This document shows positions 19,796 through 27,692 of a DNA stretch of 64,000 nucleotides, piece by piece. The stretch comes from Rhizobium sp. EC-SD404 (lineage in GTDB: Bacteria; Pseudomonadota; Alphaproteobacteria; Rhizobiales; Rhizobiaceae). The notes under the pieces were generated by a model. It was not told the origin of the DNA. It saw only the letters and a list, made by a program, of their open reading frames with translations, and did no database searches. Every line of letters starts with the position of its first letter. Within the stretch, counting starts at the first letter, position 1. The position numbers and the translations under genes were made by a program. The stretch covers positions 1,842,414-1,906,413 of the forward strand of contig NZ_LR701459.1 in the NCBI RefSeq assembly GCF_902498825.1, given 5' to 3'.

Positions 19796-21205
19796 TCAGA
19801 GCGTTGCGTCTCCGCTATCGTCGTTTGGCCGCTTCTTCGAGCCGGCAATTTTGACCACCAGATCCGCAAGCGCCTCGATCTCGGTCAATCCGGCCTGGCG
19901 AGAGGCGGGTATTTCGGCCGATGCGCTGGGCAGTACCGCCCGTTGGAATCCCAGTTTCTCGGCCTCCTTGAGGCGTTGCGCCGTATGCGCCACAGGCCTC
20001 ACGGCTCCCGACAGGCTGATCTCGCCGAAATAGACGCAATCGGCCGGGAGAGCAAGGCCGGCAAGCGAGGAAACGAGCGCCGCGGCGACCGCCATATCGG
20101 CCGCCGGCTCGCTGACCCGGTAGCCGCCGGCGACGTTCAGATAGACGTCATGCTGGGCCAGCCGAACGCCGCAATGGGCTTCCAGAACCGCGAGGATCAT
20201 GGACAATCGCGCCGAATCCCAGCCGACGACGGCGCGCCGGGGCGTGCCGAGCGGCGAGGGCGCGACGAGCGCCTGGATCTCGACGAGGATCGGCCGCGTG
20301 CCCTCCATGCCGGCGAAGACTGCAGCGCCCGGCGCCTTGGCGTTCCGCTCCCCAAGGAAGAGCTCGGACGGATTGGAAACCTCGCGCAGACCCTTGTCGG
20401 ACATTTCGAACACGCCGATTTCGTCGGTCGGCCCGAAGCGGTTCTTGACGGTGCGCAGGATACGATAGTGATGGCCGCGATCGCCTTCGAAATAAAGCAC
20501 GGCATCGACCATGTGCTCGACCACGCGCGGACCGGCGATCTGGCCGTCCTTGGTCACGTGGCCGACGAGCACCACGGTCGCGCCGGTCTGCTTGGCAAAG
20601 CGGATCATGGCTTGGACACCGACTCGCACCTGCGTCACCGTACCAGGTGCGCTTTCGGCGAGATCGCTCCACAGCGTCTGAATGGAATCGATGATGACGA
20701 GATCGGGCCGCTTGCCTTCAGACAGCGTCGCGAGAATGTCCTCGACATTCGTTTCCGCGGCCAGCAGCACGTTCGTGTCGGCCGCATGCAGGCGCTGTGC
20801 GCGCAGGCGAACCTGCGCAACCGCTTCTTCGCCGGACACGTAGATGACACGGCTGCCCAGCCGCGACAGGGCGGCCGCCGCCTGCATGAGCAGGGTGGAT
20901 TTGCCGATGCCGGGATCACCGCCGATCAAAAGGGCCGATCCGCGTACGAACCCGCCGCCCGTGGCGCGGTCGAGCTCGGCAATGCCGGTTGGAATGCGCG
21001 GTGCTTCCTCGATTTCGCCGGAGAGCGCCGTCAACGCAACTGGTCGGCCTTTCTTGGGCGTGCGGCCCGGCCCGCCACCGATGCCCGCGGTCGGATCGTC
21101 CTCGACGATCGTGTTCCACTCGCCGCAGCCTTCGCATTTGCCGACCCAGCGCGTGTGAATGGTGCCGCAGTTCTGACAGACGAATTGCGTGCGGGCTTTG
21201 GCCAT
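19796..21205 (-). CDS. radA: DNA repair/recombination protein RadA
   Basis: A branch-migration helicase acting in homologous recombination. The 469-residue protein has a four-cysteine zinc finger (Cys10, Cys13, Cys24, Cys27), a RecA-like ATPase with Walker A GGDPGIGKST near residue 95, the RadA-specific KNRFG motif in VKNRFGPTDEIG, and a C-terminal Lon-protease-like domain. The length is standard. It is transcribed toward cvpA and purF. In the rhizobial gene order I recall, alr lies next to radA; here they are separated by about 3.6 kb of accessory genes. Confidence 0.96.
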   Translation of the reverse strand: MAKARTQFVCQNCGTIHTRWVGKCEGCGEWNTIVEDDPTAGIGGGPGRTPKKGRPVALTALSGEIEEAPRIPTGIAELDRATGGGFVRGSALLIGGDPGIGKSTLLMQAAAALSRLGSRVIYVSGEEAVAQVRLRAQRLHAADTNVLLAAETNVEDILATLSEGKRPDLVIIDSIQTLWSDLAESAPGTVTQVRVGVQAMIRFAKQTGATVVLVGHVTKDGQIAGPRVVEHMVDAVLYFEGDRGHHYRILRTVKNRFGPTDEIGVFEMSDKGLREVSNPSELFLGERNAKAPGAAVFAGMEGTRPILVEIQALVAPSPLGTPRRAVVGWDSARLSMILAVLEAHCGVRLAQHDVYLNVAGGYRVSEPAADMAVAAALVSSLAGLALPADCVYFGEISLSGAVRPVAHTAQRLKEAEKLGFQRAVLPSASAEIPASRQAGLTEIEALADLVVKIAGSKKRPNDDSGDATL

Positions 21206-21311
21206 GCGGACTGGGACACTTTCGGCTGGTGCGTGGATCGGCCCGATGCACTAGCATGGACGGTGTGAGGCGCGAACCCCGCGCGACCCCATGAAGCGTA
21301 GGAGGCCTGCC

Positions 21312-21899
21312 TTGGTCACAGCATTTTCACGCCGCGCATTTCTGAATGCCTGGGTCGCCGCACCGATGTCCTTGGCGTTGGCCGGCGGCGCTTCGGCACA
21401 GGGCGCACCCTTGCCGTCGACGCCGGCCTGCGGCCCTGACGACGATGTGACGCCCGCCCAGACCGAAGGGCCGTTCTACACACCAGAGACACCGGAAAGG
21501 CGGGACTTTCGAAGCGACGGAGCAGGGACGCCGGTGACCGTCTTTGGCTTCGTCGTCGATCCAGCCTGCCGGCCACGGGCGAACATGATCGTCGACGTGT
21601 GGCACGCCGACGACGCCGGCACCTACGACAATTCGGGCTATGCCTTTCGCGGCTATCAGGTGACCGACGGCAATGGCCGCTTTATCTTCGAAACGATCGT
21701 GCCTGGCCGCTATCCAGGCCGCACACGGCATTATCACGTGAGGATCGCATCGAGCGCCGGCGTTCACCTGACGACGCAGCTCTATTTTCCTGGCGAACCG
21801 GACAACGACCGCGACGGCATCTACGATCCGAGGCTCCTGATGGACTTGAGCGAAGCGAGTGATGGCCTGCTCGGCCGGTTCGATTTCGTTCTGGCTTAG
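21312..21899 (+). CDS. Tat-exported intradiol ring-cleavage dioxygenase-like protein
   Basis: About 195 residues. A twin-arginine signal (SRRAFLNAW followed by a hydrophobic stretch ending ASAQG) predicts export of the folded protein to the periplasm. The mature part has the intradiol dioxygenase beta-sandwich: GPFYTPE, WHADDAGTYDN and PGRYPGRTRHYHVRI. These contain candidate Fe(III) ligands of the Tyr-Tyr-His-His type. No other catechol-pathway gene is nearby, so the substrate is unclear. I chose TTG at 21312 because AGGAGG (21300-21305) lies 6 bases upstream; ATG at 21291 gives seven more residues but no site. The 3' end overlaps the toxin gene by 4 bases. Confidence 0.82.
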   Translation: MVTAFSRRAFLNAWVAAPMSLALAGGASAQGAPLPSTPACGPDDDVTPAQTEGPFYTPETPERRDFRSDGAGTPVTVFGFVVDPACRPRANMIVDVWHADDAGTYDNSGYAFRGYQVTDGNGRFIFETIVPGRYPGRTRHYHVRIASSAGVHLTTQLYFPGEPDNDRDGIYDPRLLMDLSEASDGLLGRFDFVLA

Positions 21900-22210
21900 C
21901 TGTCGGTCGATGCAAAATCTTCTGGACCGATGTCGCGAGCGCCGTGGAGAATGCGTACGATCAGCACTTCTGTCGGCTCGACCAGAAAATAGATAGCATA
22001 TCGGCCGTGGATGGATGCACGCAGAGCCGGTGCCAACCAGTCGCGCGGCACACCGCTCGATCGCGACGAGGCGATAGCATCCAACTTAGCACCAAGTTGA
22101 TCGATGAATCGGTCAGCAGCAGCAGGGCTGTCTTCGGCAATGTAGCGATGGATTGAGACGAGATCAGCCCGAGCCGTCGGCGATACGACAAGTTTGCGGC
22201 TGGACCTCAA
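21896..22210 (-). CDS. RelE/ParE-family toxin
   Basis: A 104-residue protein with the RelE/ParE fold signature: SPTARADLVSIHRYIAE at the start, the central AIASSRSSGVPRDWL region, and IYFLVEPTEVLIVRILHGARD at the end. ParE toxins poison gyrase and RelE toxins cleave mRNA on the ribosome; sequence alone favours ParE because the partner is a ParD-like protein. The start is TTG at 22210, overlapping the antitoxin stop as TTGA, which suggests tight coupling. It ends convergently on the dioxygenase gene. Confidence 0.85.
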   Translation of the reverse strand: MRSSRKLVVSPTARADLVSIHRYIAEDSPAAADRFIDQLGAKLDAIASSRSSGVPRDWLAPALRASIHGRYAIYFLVEPTEVLIVRILHGARDIGPEDFASTDS

Positions 22211-22473
22211 GCCTTGCGTCTCGACTGCGCTTTGATGTCATCAGCCAGATCTTGCCCCGAGGGATAAGAAAGTCCGTGTCCGTCCTTCAGCTCAGCGATC
22301 CCAAAAGCGATCGCCGCCCTCAGCTCGGCAAGCTTGGCCTCCTCCGTCTCGAGAAGGCGCAGACCTGCACGGACGACTTCGCTGGCATTGTTGAACCGCC
22401 CGGATGCGATCTGGGACTCGATGAACCCGTCGAAATATTCGCCGATGACTATCGAGCGCTTATGCGTGGACAT
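22207..22473 (-). CDS. ParD-family type II antitoxin
   Basis: An 88-residue protein with a ribbon-helix-helix N terminus (SIVIGEYFDGFIESQIASGR, then FNNASEVVRAGLRLLE) typical of ParD/CopG antitoxins, and a charged C-terminal tail that would wrap the toxin. AGGAG lies 9 bases before the ATG. It precedes the toxin gene with a 4-base overlap, the usual antitoxin-first order. It probably represses its own promoter in the 22474-22551 gap, where I do not see a clear palindrome. Confidence 0.87.
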   Translation of the reverse strand: MSTHKRSIVIGEYFDGFIESQIASGRFNNASEVVRAGLRLLETEEAKLAELRAAIAFGIAELKDGHGLSYPSGQDLADDIKAQSRRKA

Positions 22474-22551
22474 CGGTGCTCACTCCTGTGCTTTGCTCAA
22501 AACGTACCACAGAGTAGCAACAGTTCCTACCATCAGCGTTCCATGCGTTTA

Positions 22552-23511
22552 TTAGGACGCTTTGACTTTCGCTGCACCAGCCGTCTTGCCGTTCTCGTAA
22601 TAATAATTGGCGCGTTTGCCGAGCACGAGGGCGCGGATGGATTTGCGCAGCCGCTCGGACTTGCGCAGCGGCTCGACGGCTAGCGCTCCCATCTGAACGG
22701 CGAGGATCTTCGCCTCGTCCCAGACGCGATGAACACCAGGGGCAGGCTGGGCGAAGCCGCGGCGGCGCAGAAGGGAGTTGGCGAGATAGAGGCTGTTGCG
22801 GCGCTTCACGGCGCGGCTTTTCCAGGTGATCGCCAGCGAGATCGAATAGCTCTCCTTGGTCTGCACGTAGTGCGGCCAGAGATAGGGCACGAACAGGCCT
22901 TCGCCCGGCTTGAGCGCATTGTGCATGCCGCGATTTTCGAAGGCGGGATCGAAGGTCATGTTGCGATGACGCGTCAGCGAATGTTCGATCAGATCTTCCG
23001 AGAGGATGGCGCGGTCTTCGTTATCATAGACGTTGAACTGCTTGTCGCCATGGATCTGCACGAAGAAATTGTCTTCGCCGTCCAAGTGAAACGGCGTCGT
23101 TGAATTGGGCGAGGAAACGAAGAGAAAGCCCTGGATGTCGGAGAAGCCGGCATCGGAAACGCTTTTGTGGCCGCGGGCCTTGGCGACCGACGTCAACGCG
23201 TCTTCGAGCAGGTCCCGGTAGGCAGGCTCGACTTCGATCCGCTTCAGCACCATCCAGGCCCCGGCCGTCTCGATGCGGGCGATGACTTCGTCGGGTGTCA
23301 GGTCGACCAGCGGGGTGGTCGACGGATCCTGGGAGATGCCCACCTTGCCCGAATTATACTCGATACGATCGCCCGGCAGCTTGCCGACGAGATCTAGAAT
23401 GGCAGGAAGCGTCAGGCGCGGATCGCCGGCGAGATCGTGCGAAATGCGGAAGGGCCGCAGCGGGAAATGGCTCTGGAATTCCTGATTCTGAACATGAAGA
23501 AGGGAAGACAT
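22552..23511 (-). CDS. Cupin-like/JmjC-type Fe(II)/2-oxoglutarate oxygenase
   Basis: A 319-residue cytosolic protein of the cupin-like (JmjC) group. The iron-binding facial triad is visible: His142 and Asp144 in PFHLDGEDN and His214 in WPHYVQT, with FVQIHGDKQFNVYD between them as in JmjC cores. Such enzymes hydroxylate protein side chains, RNA or small molecules; the substrate here is unknown. ATG at 23511 overlaps the upstream acyltransferase stop as TGATG, and AAGGA lies about 10 bases upstream. The basic C-terminal 60 residues (many Lys/Arg) could contact nucleic acid or membrane. Confidence 0.78.
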   Translation of the reverse strand: MSSLLHVQNQEFQSHFPLRPFRISHDLAGDPRLTLPAILDLVGKLPGDRIEYNSGKVGISQDPSTTPLVDLTPDEVIARIETAGAWMVLKRIEVEPAYRDLLEDALTSVAKARGHKSVSDAGFSDIQGFLFVSSPNSTTPFHLDGEDNFFVQIHGDKQFNVYDNEDRAILSEDLIEHSLTRHRNMTFDPAFENRGMHNALKPGEGLFVPYLWPHYVQTKESYSISLAITWKSRAVKRRNSLYLANSLLRRRGFAQPAPGVHRVWDEAKILAVQMGALAVEPLRKSERLRKSIRALVLGKRANYYYENGKTAGAAKVKAS

Positions 23512-24689
23512 CAACTTGGTTTCCTTCTGGTCCGCATGGAGGTGATGAGCGATTTGGCAAGCGATCTTGCGCGGTAGCGCGCATCGAAGGCGGCGATGCA
23601 GAGATTGACGGCCGGTCCCTTGCGGGTCGGGATGAGGAAATCGCAGACGGCGATCCGTTCGCGCCAGACATGGTCGATCATGGGGTGATCGGCCACGGCC
23701 ACGGAATCGGCGCGATCGATTGTCGGGTCGTCGAAGAGGTGTCGCGTCAGATCGACGGTCAGCTGAACTCCTGGCGAATAGCGATCGAACGCTTCGTCAT
23801 AGGCGGTCTTGAAGAAGAATGCGGAGCGACCGCTGCGCAGCACGAGGCCCGATGCGATGACGGCTTGATCGACCAGCAATTCGCAGATTTCGATCTGTCC
23901 GCGACCTGCAAGCGCGCGGCATGCGCCGCTGATATAGGCGGCATCGTTGGCGTCGCTTGCAAAGGCAGTGCCGCGACGCCCTTTCCATCCACCGGCCTCC
24001 AACGCCAGGAACCGCGAGAGCGCAGCCTGGACCGCATCGGACGACCGGGCGACGCGGAATTCCACCGGCCCCATATCTTCGAGGCGGTGGCGTTGACGGC
24101 GCAGTTCCTTGAGCTTCTTGGCGCCCATACCGCCGCGCAGATAGGTTTCTGCGTCACCTTCGGCGGATAATCCGGCACGCTCATGGGCATTCCGGATGAA
24201 CGGCTTCAATCCGCGTTCGGCGAGCGCGGCGGTGAAAGCCTGCGCGACAGGGCCATCCTGCGTCATGGCGCCGAGACCGATCAGAGCCGCACCCGTTCCG
24301 TTGGCGGCATCGATGAGATTTCCGGCTGCGCGCACGGGATCACTTGTTCCGAGCAGCGGCGTGCCGAGCGGAAGATAGGGTTGTGCAAGCACCAGCGCCG
24401 GGACGGGCAGGCGGAGCACATGCCAGGCATGGGTGAGGGGCAGCAGTCCGTTGATGCCGAGAGGCCCGCGCGAGACCAGCATCCGGCTCAGGCGTGCCTG
24501 TCGTGTGTTTAGCGTCAACGACAGATAGTGGCCGGGCGAGAGGAAGCCGTTGGCTTCCAGAGCCGTCTCGGCCAGCGCCTGCCAGCTTTCAGGATCGACC
24601 TCTGCCGGCCGCATGGTCGTCCCGCGCGCGCGGCTTTTGCCATCGCGCTTCAGATCGGCGATCGGTTCGAAGTCGACCACGGAATGCAT
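23511..24689 (-). CDS. GNAT/FemAB-like acyltransferase (CelD/BcsL type)
   Basis: A 392-residue protein. The C-terminal half resembles the acetyltransf_6/CelD (FemAB-like GNAT) family: KKLKELRRQRHRLEDMG near residue 190 and AYDEAFDRYSPGVQLTVDLTRHLF near residue 300 are the usual landmarks. Relatives modify polysaccharides or peptides with acyl groups, but this member's substrate is unknown. ATG at 24689 has GGGAAG about 10 bases upstream and is better than TTG at 24698. It is coupled (TGATG) to the JmjC-like gene, so the two probably act on one product. The upstream 24690-24820 region is noticeably AT-rich and should hold the promoter. Confidence 0.72.
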   Translation of the reverse strand: MHSVVDFEPIADLKRDGKSRARGTTMRPAEVDPESWQALAETALEANGFLSPGHYLSLTLNTRQARLSRMLVSRGPLGINGLLPLTHAWHVLRLPVPALVLAQPYLPLGTPLLGTSDPVRAAGNLIDAANGTGAALIGLGAMTQDGPVAQAFTAALAERGLKPFIRNAHERAGLSAEGDAETYLRGGMGAKKLKELRRQRHRLEDMGPVEFRVARSSDAVQAALSRFLALEAGGWKGRRGTAFASDANDAAYISGACRALAGRGQIEICELLVDQAVIASGLVLRSGRSAFFFKTAYDEAFDRYSPGVQLTVDLTRHLFDDPTIDRADSVAVADHPMIDHVWRERIAVCDFLIPTRKGPAVNLCIAAFDARYRARSLAKSLITSMRTRRKPS

Positions 24690-24820
24690 GAATGCCAACT
24701 TCCCATTCCAAGCATCCGCTCATCGAATGCATGCAATGGAAATAGACCGACAGGATCAATCCAACAAACGGAAAGACAATAAATGGTAAATGCGACAAAC
24801 TGTCTAAAAATCTACATAAA

Positions 24821-25957
24821 TTATAGTGACGGATGTCGATAGTTTCTGGTGTAGCGCGAGCCGAGCGACGTCAGGATTTCGTATCCGATGGTCCCGGCGG
24901 AACGTGCCAGATCGTCGAGCGCATGGGACTTTCCGAACAGTTCCACGAAGTCGCCGCAGCGTACGTCCTGTCCGACGACGTCCGTGACGTCGAACATCGT
25001 AAGGTCCATGGTCACCCGTCCCAGAACGGGAATTGCCTGGCCGTGCAGTGAGGCGGAAGGGGCCGGGGCATCGGTGTCGCGCAGCGGAACGCCGGAACCG
25101 GAGATGCTGCGCAAATAGCCGTCCGCATAGCCGACGGCGCAGACCGCGATCGTGGTGTCGCGGGGCAGCCGAACGGTCGCGCCGTAGCTGACCGTGCTTC
25201 CGGCCGGAGCGCGTCGAATCTGCAGAATGCGCGCCTTGGCCGTCGCGACAATCTGCATCGGGTTTTCAGCCCGGTTCACGGCCTCGCCGCCATAAAGGGC
25301 GATCCCCGGGCGGGTGAGGTCGCAGAGATAGGCGCCGCCCAGGAAAATTCCGGCGGAATTGCTGAGACTTGATTCAATGCCTCGGAAAGCGCGTCTAACC
25401 GCCTGAAAGGATTCCAGTTGTCGCGCGTTTTCCGGACGATCCGGATCGTCCGCACAGGCGAGGTGGCTCATGATCAACGCCGGCCGGTCGGTGTCTTCCC
25501 GTTCGGCAAGAGCCAGGGCCTCCGGCATCGTCACGCCGAGCCGGTTCATGCCCGTGTCCACATGCAGCGCATAGCCAAGCCGGCCATCGCGCGCGCACGC
25601 TTCGTCCCAAAGCCGAACTTGGTCCATCGAGCACAGGATTGGCGTGAGACGATGCTTGCGGAAACAGTGCTCGGTGCCGGGATAAATTCCGTTCAGCACA
25701 AGGATACGGGCATCGGGAGCAAGGCGTCGGGCCGTGATGGCCTCGTCGATCGTCGCCGTGAAGAAATCGCGGCACCCGGCCTCGCTCAAAGTCCGGACAA
25801 CCGGTTCGATGCCAAGGCCATAGCCATTCGCCTTGACGACCGCACTTGCACGCGCGGGCCCCGAACGCGCCGCCATGGCGCGCCAATTGGCCGCCAGCGC
25901 AGCCAGATCGATGTCGAGCGTGAGCGCCGGTGGCAGCGTGTCGTCTTGAACCGTCAC
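24821..25957 (-). CDS. alr: Alanine racemase
   Basis: Makes D-alanine for peptidoglycan. This 378-residue PLP enzyme has the cofactor lysine Lys42 in VVKANGYGLG, the catalytic tyrosine in TVSYGATVRL, and the C-terminal beta domain with GYADGYLRSISG and GRVTMDLTMFDVT. It begins with GTG at 25957, which overlaps the dnaB stop (GTGA), so it is translated by coupling from dnaB. It ends in front of the AT-rich gap before the accessory block. Confidence 0.95.
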   Translation of the reverse strand: MTVQDDTLPPALTLDIDLAALAANWRAMAARSGPARASAVVKANGYGLGIEPVVRTLSEAGCRDFFTATIDEAITARRLAPDARILVLNGIYPGTEHCFRKHRLTPILCSMDQVRLWDEACARDGRLGYALHVDTGMNRLGVTMPEALALAEREDTDRPALIMSHLACADDPDRPENARQLESFQAVRRAFRGIESSLSNSAGIFLGGAYLCDLTRPGIALYGGEAVNRAENPMQIVATAKARILQIRRAPAGSTVSYGATVRLPRDTTIAVCAVGYADGYLRSISGSGVPLRDTDAPAPSASLHGQAIPVLGRVTMDLTMFDVTDVVGQDVRCGDFVELFGKSHALDDLARSAGTIGYEILTSLGSRYTRNYRHPSL

Positions 25958-27486
25958 TCGTGGCTATCGTGCGAATACTGCAGATAGGACGTGTCGGCGA
26001 GATCGGAGAAGCGCGTGAATTCTGCCTGGAACGCCAGTGTCACGGTGCCTGTGGGGCCGTGGCGCTGCTTGGCGATGATGACGTCGGCCATGCCGCGGGC
26101 CCGGTTCATCTTTTCTTCCCAGGCGAGATACGCTTCGTCCTTGAAATCGCTCGCGATCTGGTCGGGCGAACGGCGCGGCTCGGAGTTCTGCACATAATAC
26201 TCGTCGCGATAGACGAAGATCACCACGTCGGCGTCCTGCTCGATCGAGCCCGATTCACGAAGATCGGAGAGCTGCGGGCGCTTGTCCTCGCGGTTTTCGA
26301 CCTGACGCGAGAGCTGCGAAAGCGCAATGATAGGAACCTGCAATTCCTTGGCGAGTGCCTTCAGGCCCGTCGTGATCTCGGTGATTTCCTGAACGCGGTT
26401 CTCGCCGGCCTTCTTGGAACCGGTCATCAGCTGAACGTAGTCGACGACAAGCACGTCGAGACCGCGTTGGCGCTTGAGCCTCCGTGCGCGTGCCGACATC
26501 TGGGCGATGGAGATGCCGCCGGTCTGGTCGATATAGAGCGGGATCTTCTGCATCATCTGCGAGCAGGCGACGAGCTTCTCGAAATCGGTCTCCGTGATCG
26601 AGCCGCGGCGGATCTTTGAGGACGAGATTTCCGTCTGCTCCGAAATGATACGGGTGGCGAGCTGCTCGCCCGACATTTCCAGCGAGTAGAAGCCGACGAC
26701 CCCGCCATTGGCGGTCTTCTGCGATCCGTCCGGCATCACTTCGCCCGGCTGATAGGCCTGGGCGATGTTGAAGGCGATGTTGGTGGCAAGCGACGTCTTG
26801 CCCATGCCGGGACGTCCGGCAAGGATGATCAAGTCCGAATGCTGCAGGCCGCCCATCTTCTGGTCGAGCGTCTGGATGCCGGTGGAAATGCCCGAAAGTC
26901 CGCCATCGCGCTGGTAGGCAGCGCCCGCCATGTCGATCGCGGCCGCGACCGCATCGTTGAAGGACTGGAAACCACCGTCATAGCGGCCGGTCTCGGCCAA
27001 TTCGAACAGGCGGCGCTCGGCGTCCTCGATTTGTCCCTGCGGAGGCATGTCCACAGGCGCATCATAGGCGATGTTGACCATGTCCTCGCCGATGGTGATC
27101 AGCGCGCGGCGCAGCGCGAGATCGTAGATTGCGCGGCCGTAATCCTCGGCATTGATGATGGTGACAGCTTCTGCGGCCAGGCGCGCCAGATACTGCGCCA
27201 TGGTCATGTCGCCGATCTTCTCGTCCGACGGCAGGAACGTCTTGATGGTGACGGGGTTTGCCGTCTTGCCCATGCGAATGATGTCGCCCGCGACCTCGTA
27301 GATCTTGCGGTGAAGGGGTTCGTGCAGATGGACGGGCTTCAGGAAGTCCGAAACGCGGTAGAAGGCGTCGTTGTTGACGAGGATCGCGCCCAGCAATGCC
27401 TGCTCGGCCTCGATGTTGCTCGGCGCCTCGCGATAGTGCTGGTTGGCTGCTCCGACCTCTGCGAGCTTGCGCACGGCTTCATTCAT
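25954..27486 (-). CDS. dnaB: Replicative DNA helicase DnaB
   Basis: The hexameric helicase that unwinds the replication fork. The 510-residue protein has the N-terminal primase-interaction domain (EAEQALLGAILVNNDAF) and the RecA-like motor with Walker A GRPGMGKT. Other motor landmarks are GFYSLEMSGEQLA, VVDYVQLM and SRQVENREDKRPQLSDLRESG, the last being part of the DNA-binding and arginine-finger region. No intein is present. ATG at 27486 has GGGAA about 7 bases upstream. The gap to cfa (27487-27692) shows no gene. Confidence 0.97.
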   Translation of the reverse strand: MNEAVRKLAEVGAANQHYREAPSNIEAEQALLGAILVNNDAFYRVSDFLKPVHLHEPLHRKIYEVAGDIIRMGKTANPVTIKTFLPSDEKIGDMTMAQYLARLAAEAVTIINAEDYGRAIYDLALRRALITIGEDMVNIAYDAPVDMPPQGQIEDAERRLFELAETGRYDGGFQSFNDAVAAAIDMAGAAYQRDGGLSGISTGIQTLDQKMGGLQHSDLIILAGRPGMGKTSLATNIAFNIAQAYQPGEVMPDGSQKTANGGVVGFYSLEMSGEQLATRIISEQTEISSSKIRRGSITETDFEKLVACSQMMQKIPLYIDQTGGISIAQMSARARRLKRQRGLDVLVVDYVQLMTGSKKAGENRVQEITEITTGLKALAKELQVPIIALSQLSRQVENREDKRPQLSDLRESGSIEQDADVVIFVYRDEYYVQNSEPRRSPDQIASDFKDEAYLAWEEKMNRARGMADVIIAKQRHGPTGTVTLAFQAEFTRFSDLADTSYLQYSHDSHE

Positions 27487-27692
27487 GATTTTTCCCGACG
27501 ATCCCTGTCCTGTTCCCCGCACGAGTGCCTAGACCTCCGGGTCCGGCGGGGCGAGGGGCGCACTTCAGCAATCGACACCCGGCCGCGAACTGTGAGTCAT
27601 ATCCACACTCGTCCACAGCCCACCCAAGCCAATCTACCAGTCGAGAGCGGGAAACGATTGACCTGCCGGAAGCTAGCACGATTCGGCTGTTT

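Noticed and set aside
24690..24820. A possible insertion-sequence end or attachment site in the AT-rich spacer
   Set aside because: I could find no terminal inverted repeats, target duplication, tRNA 3' end or transposase remnant.
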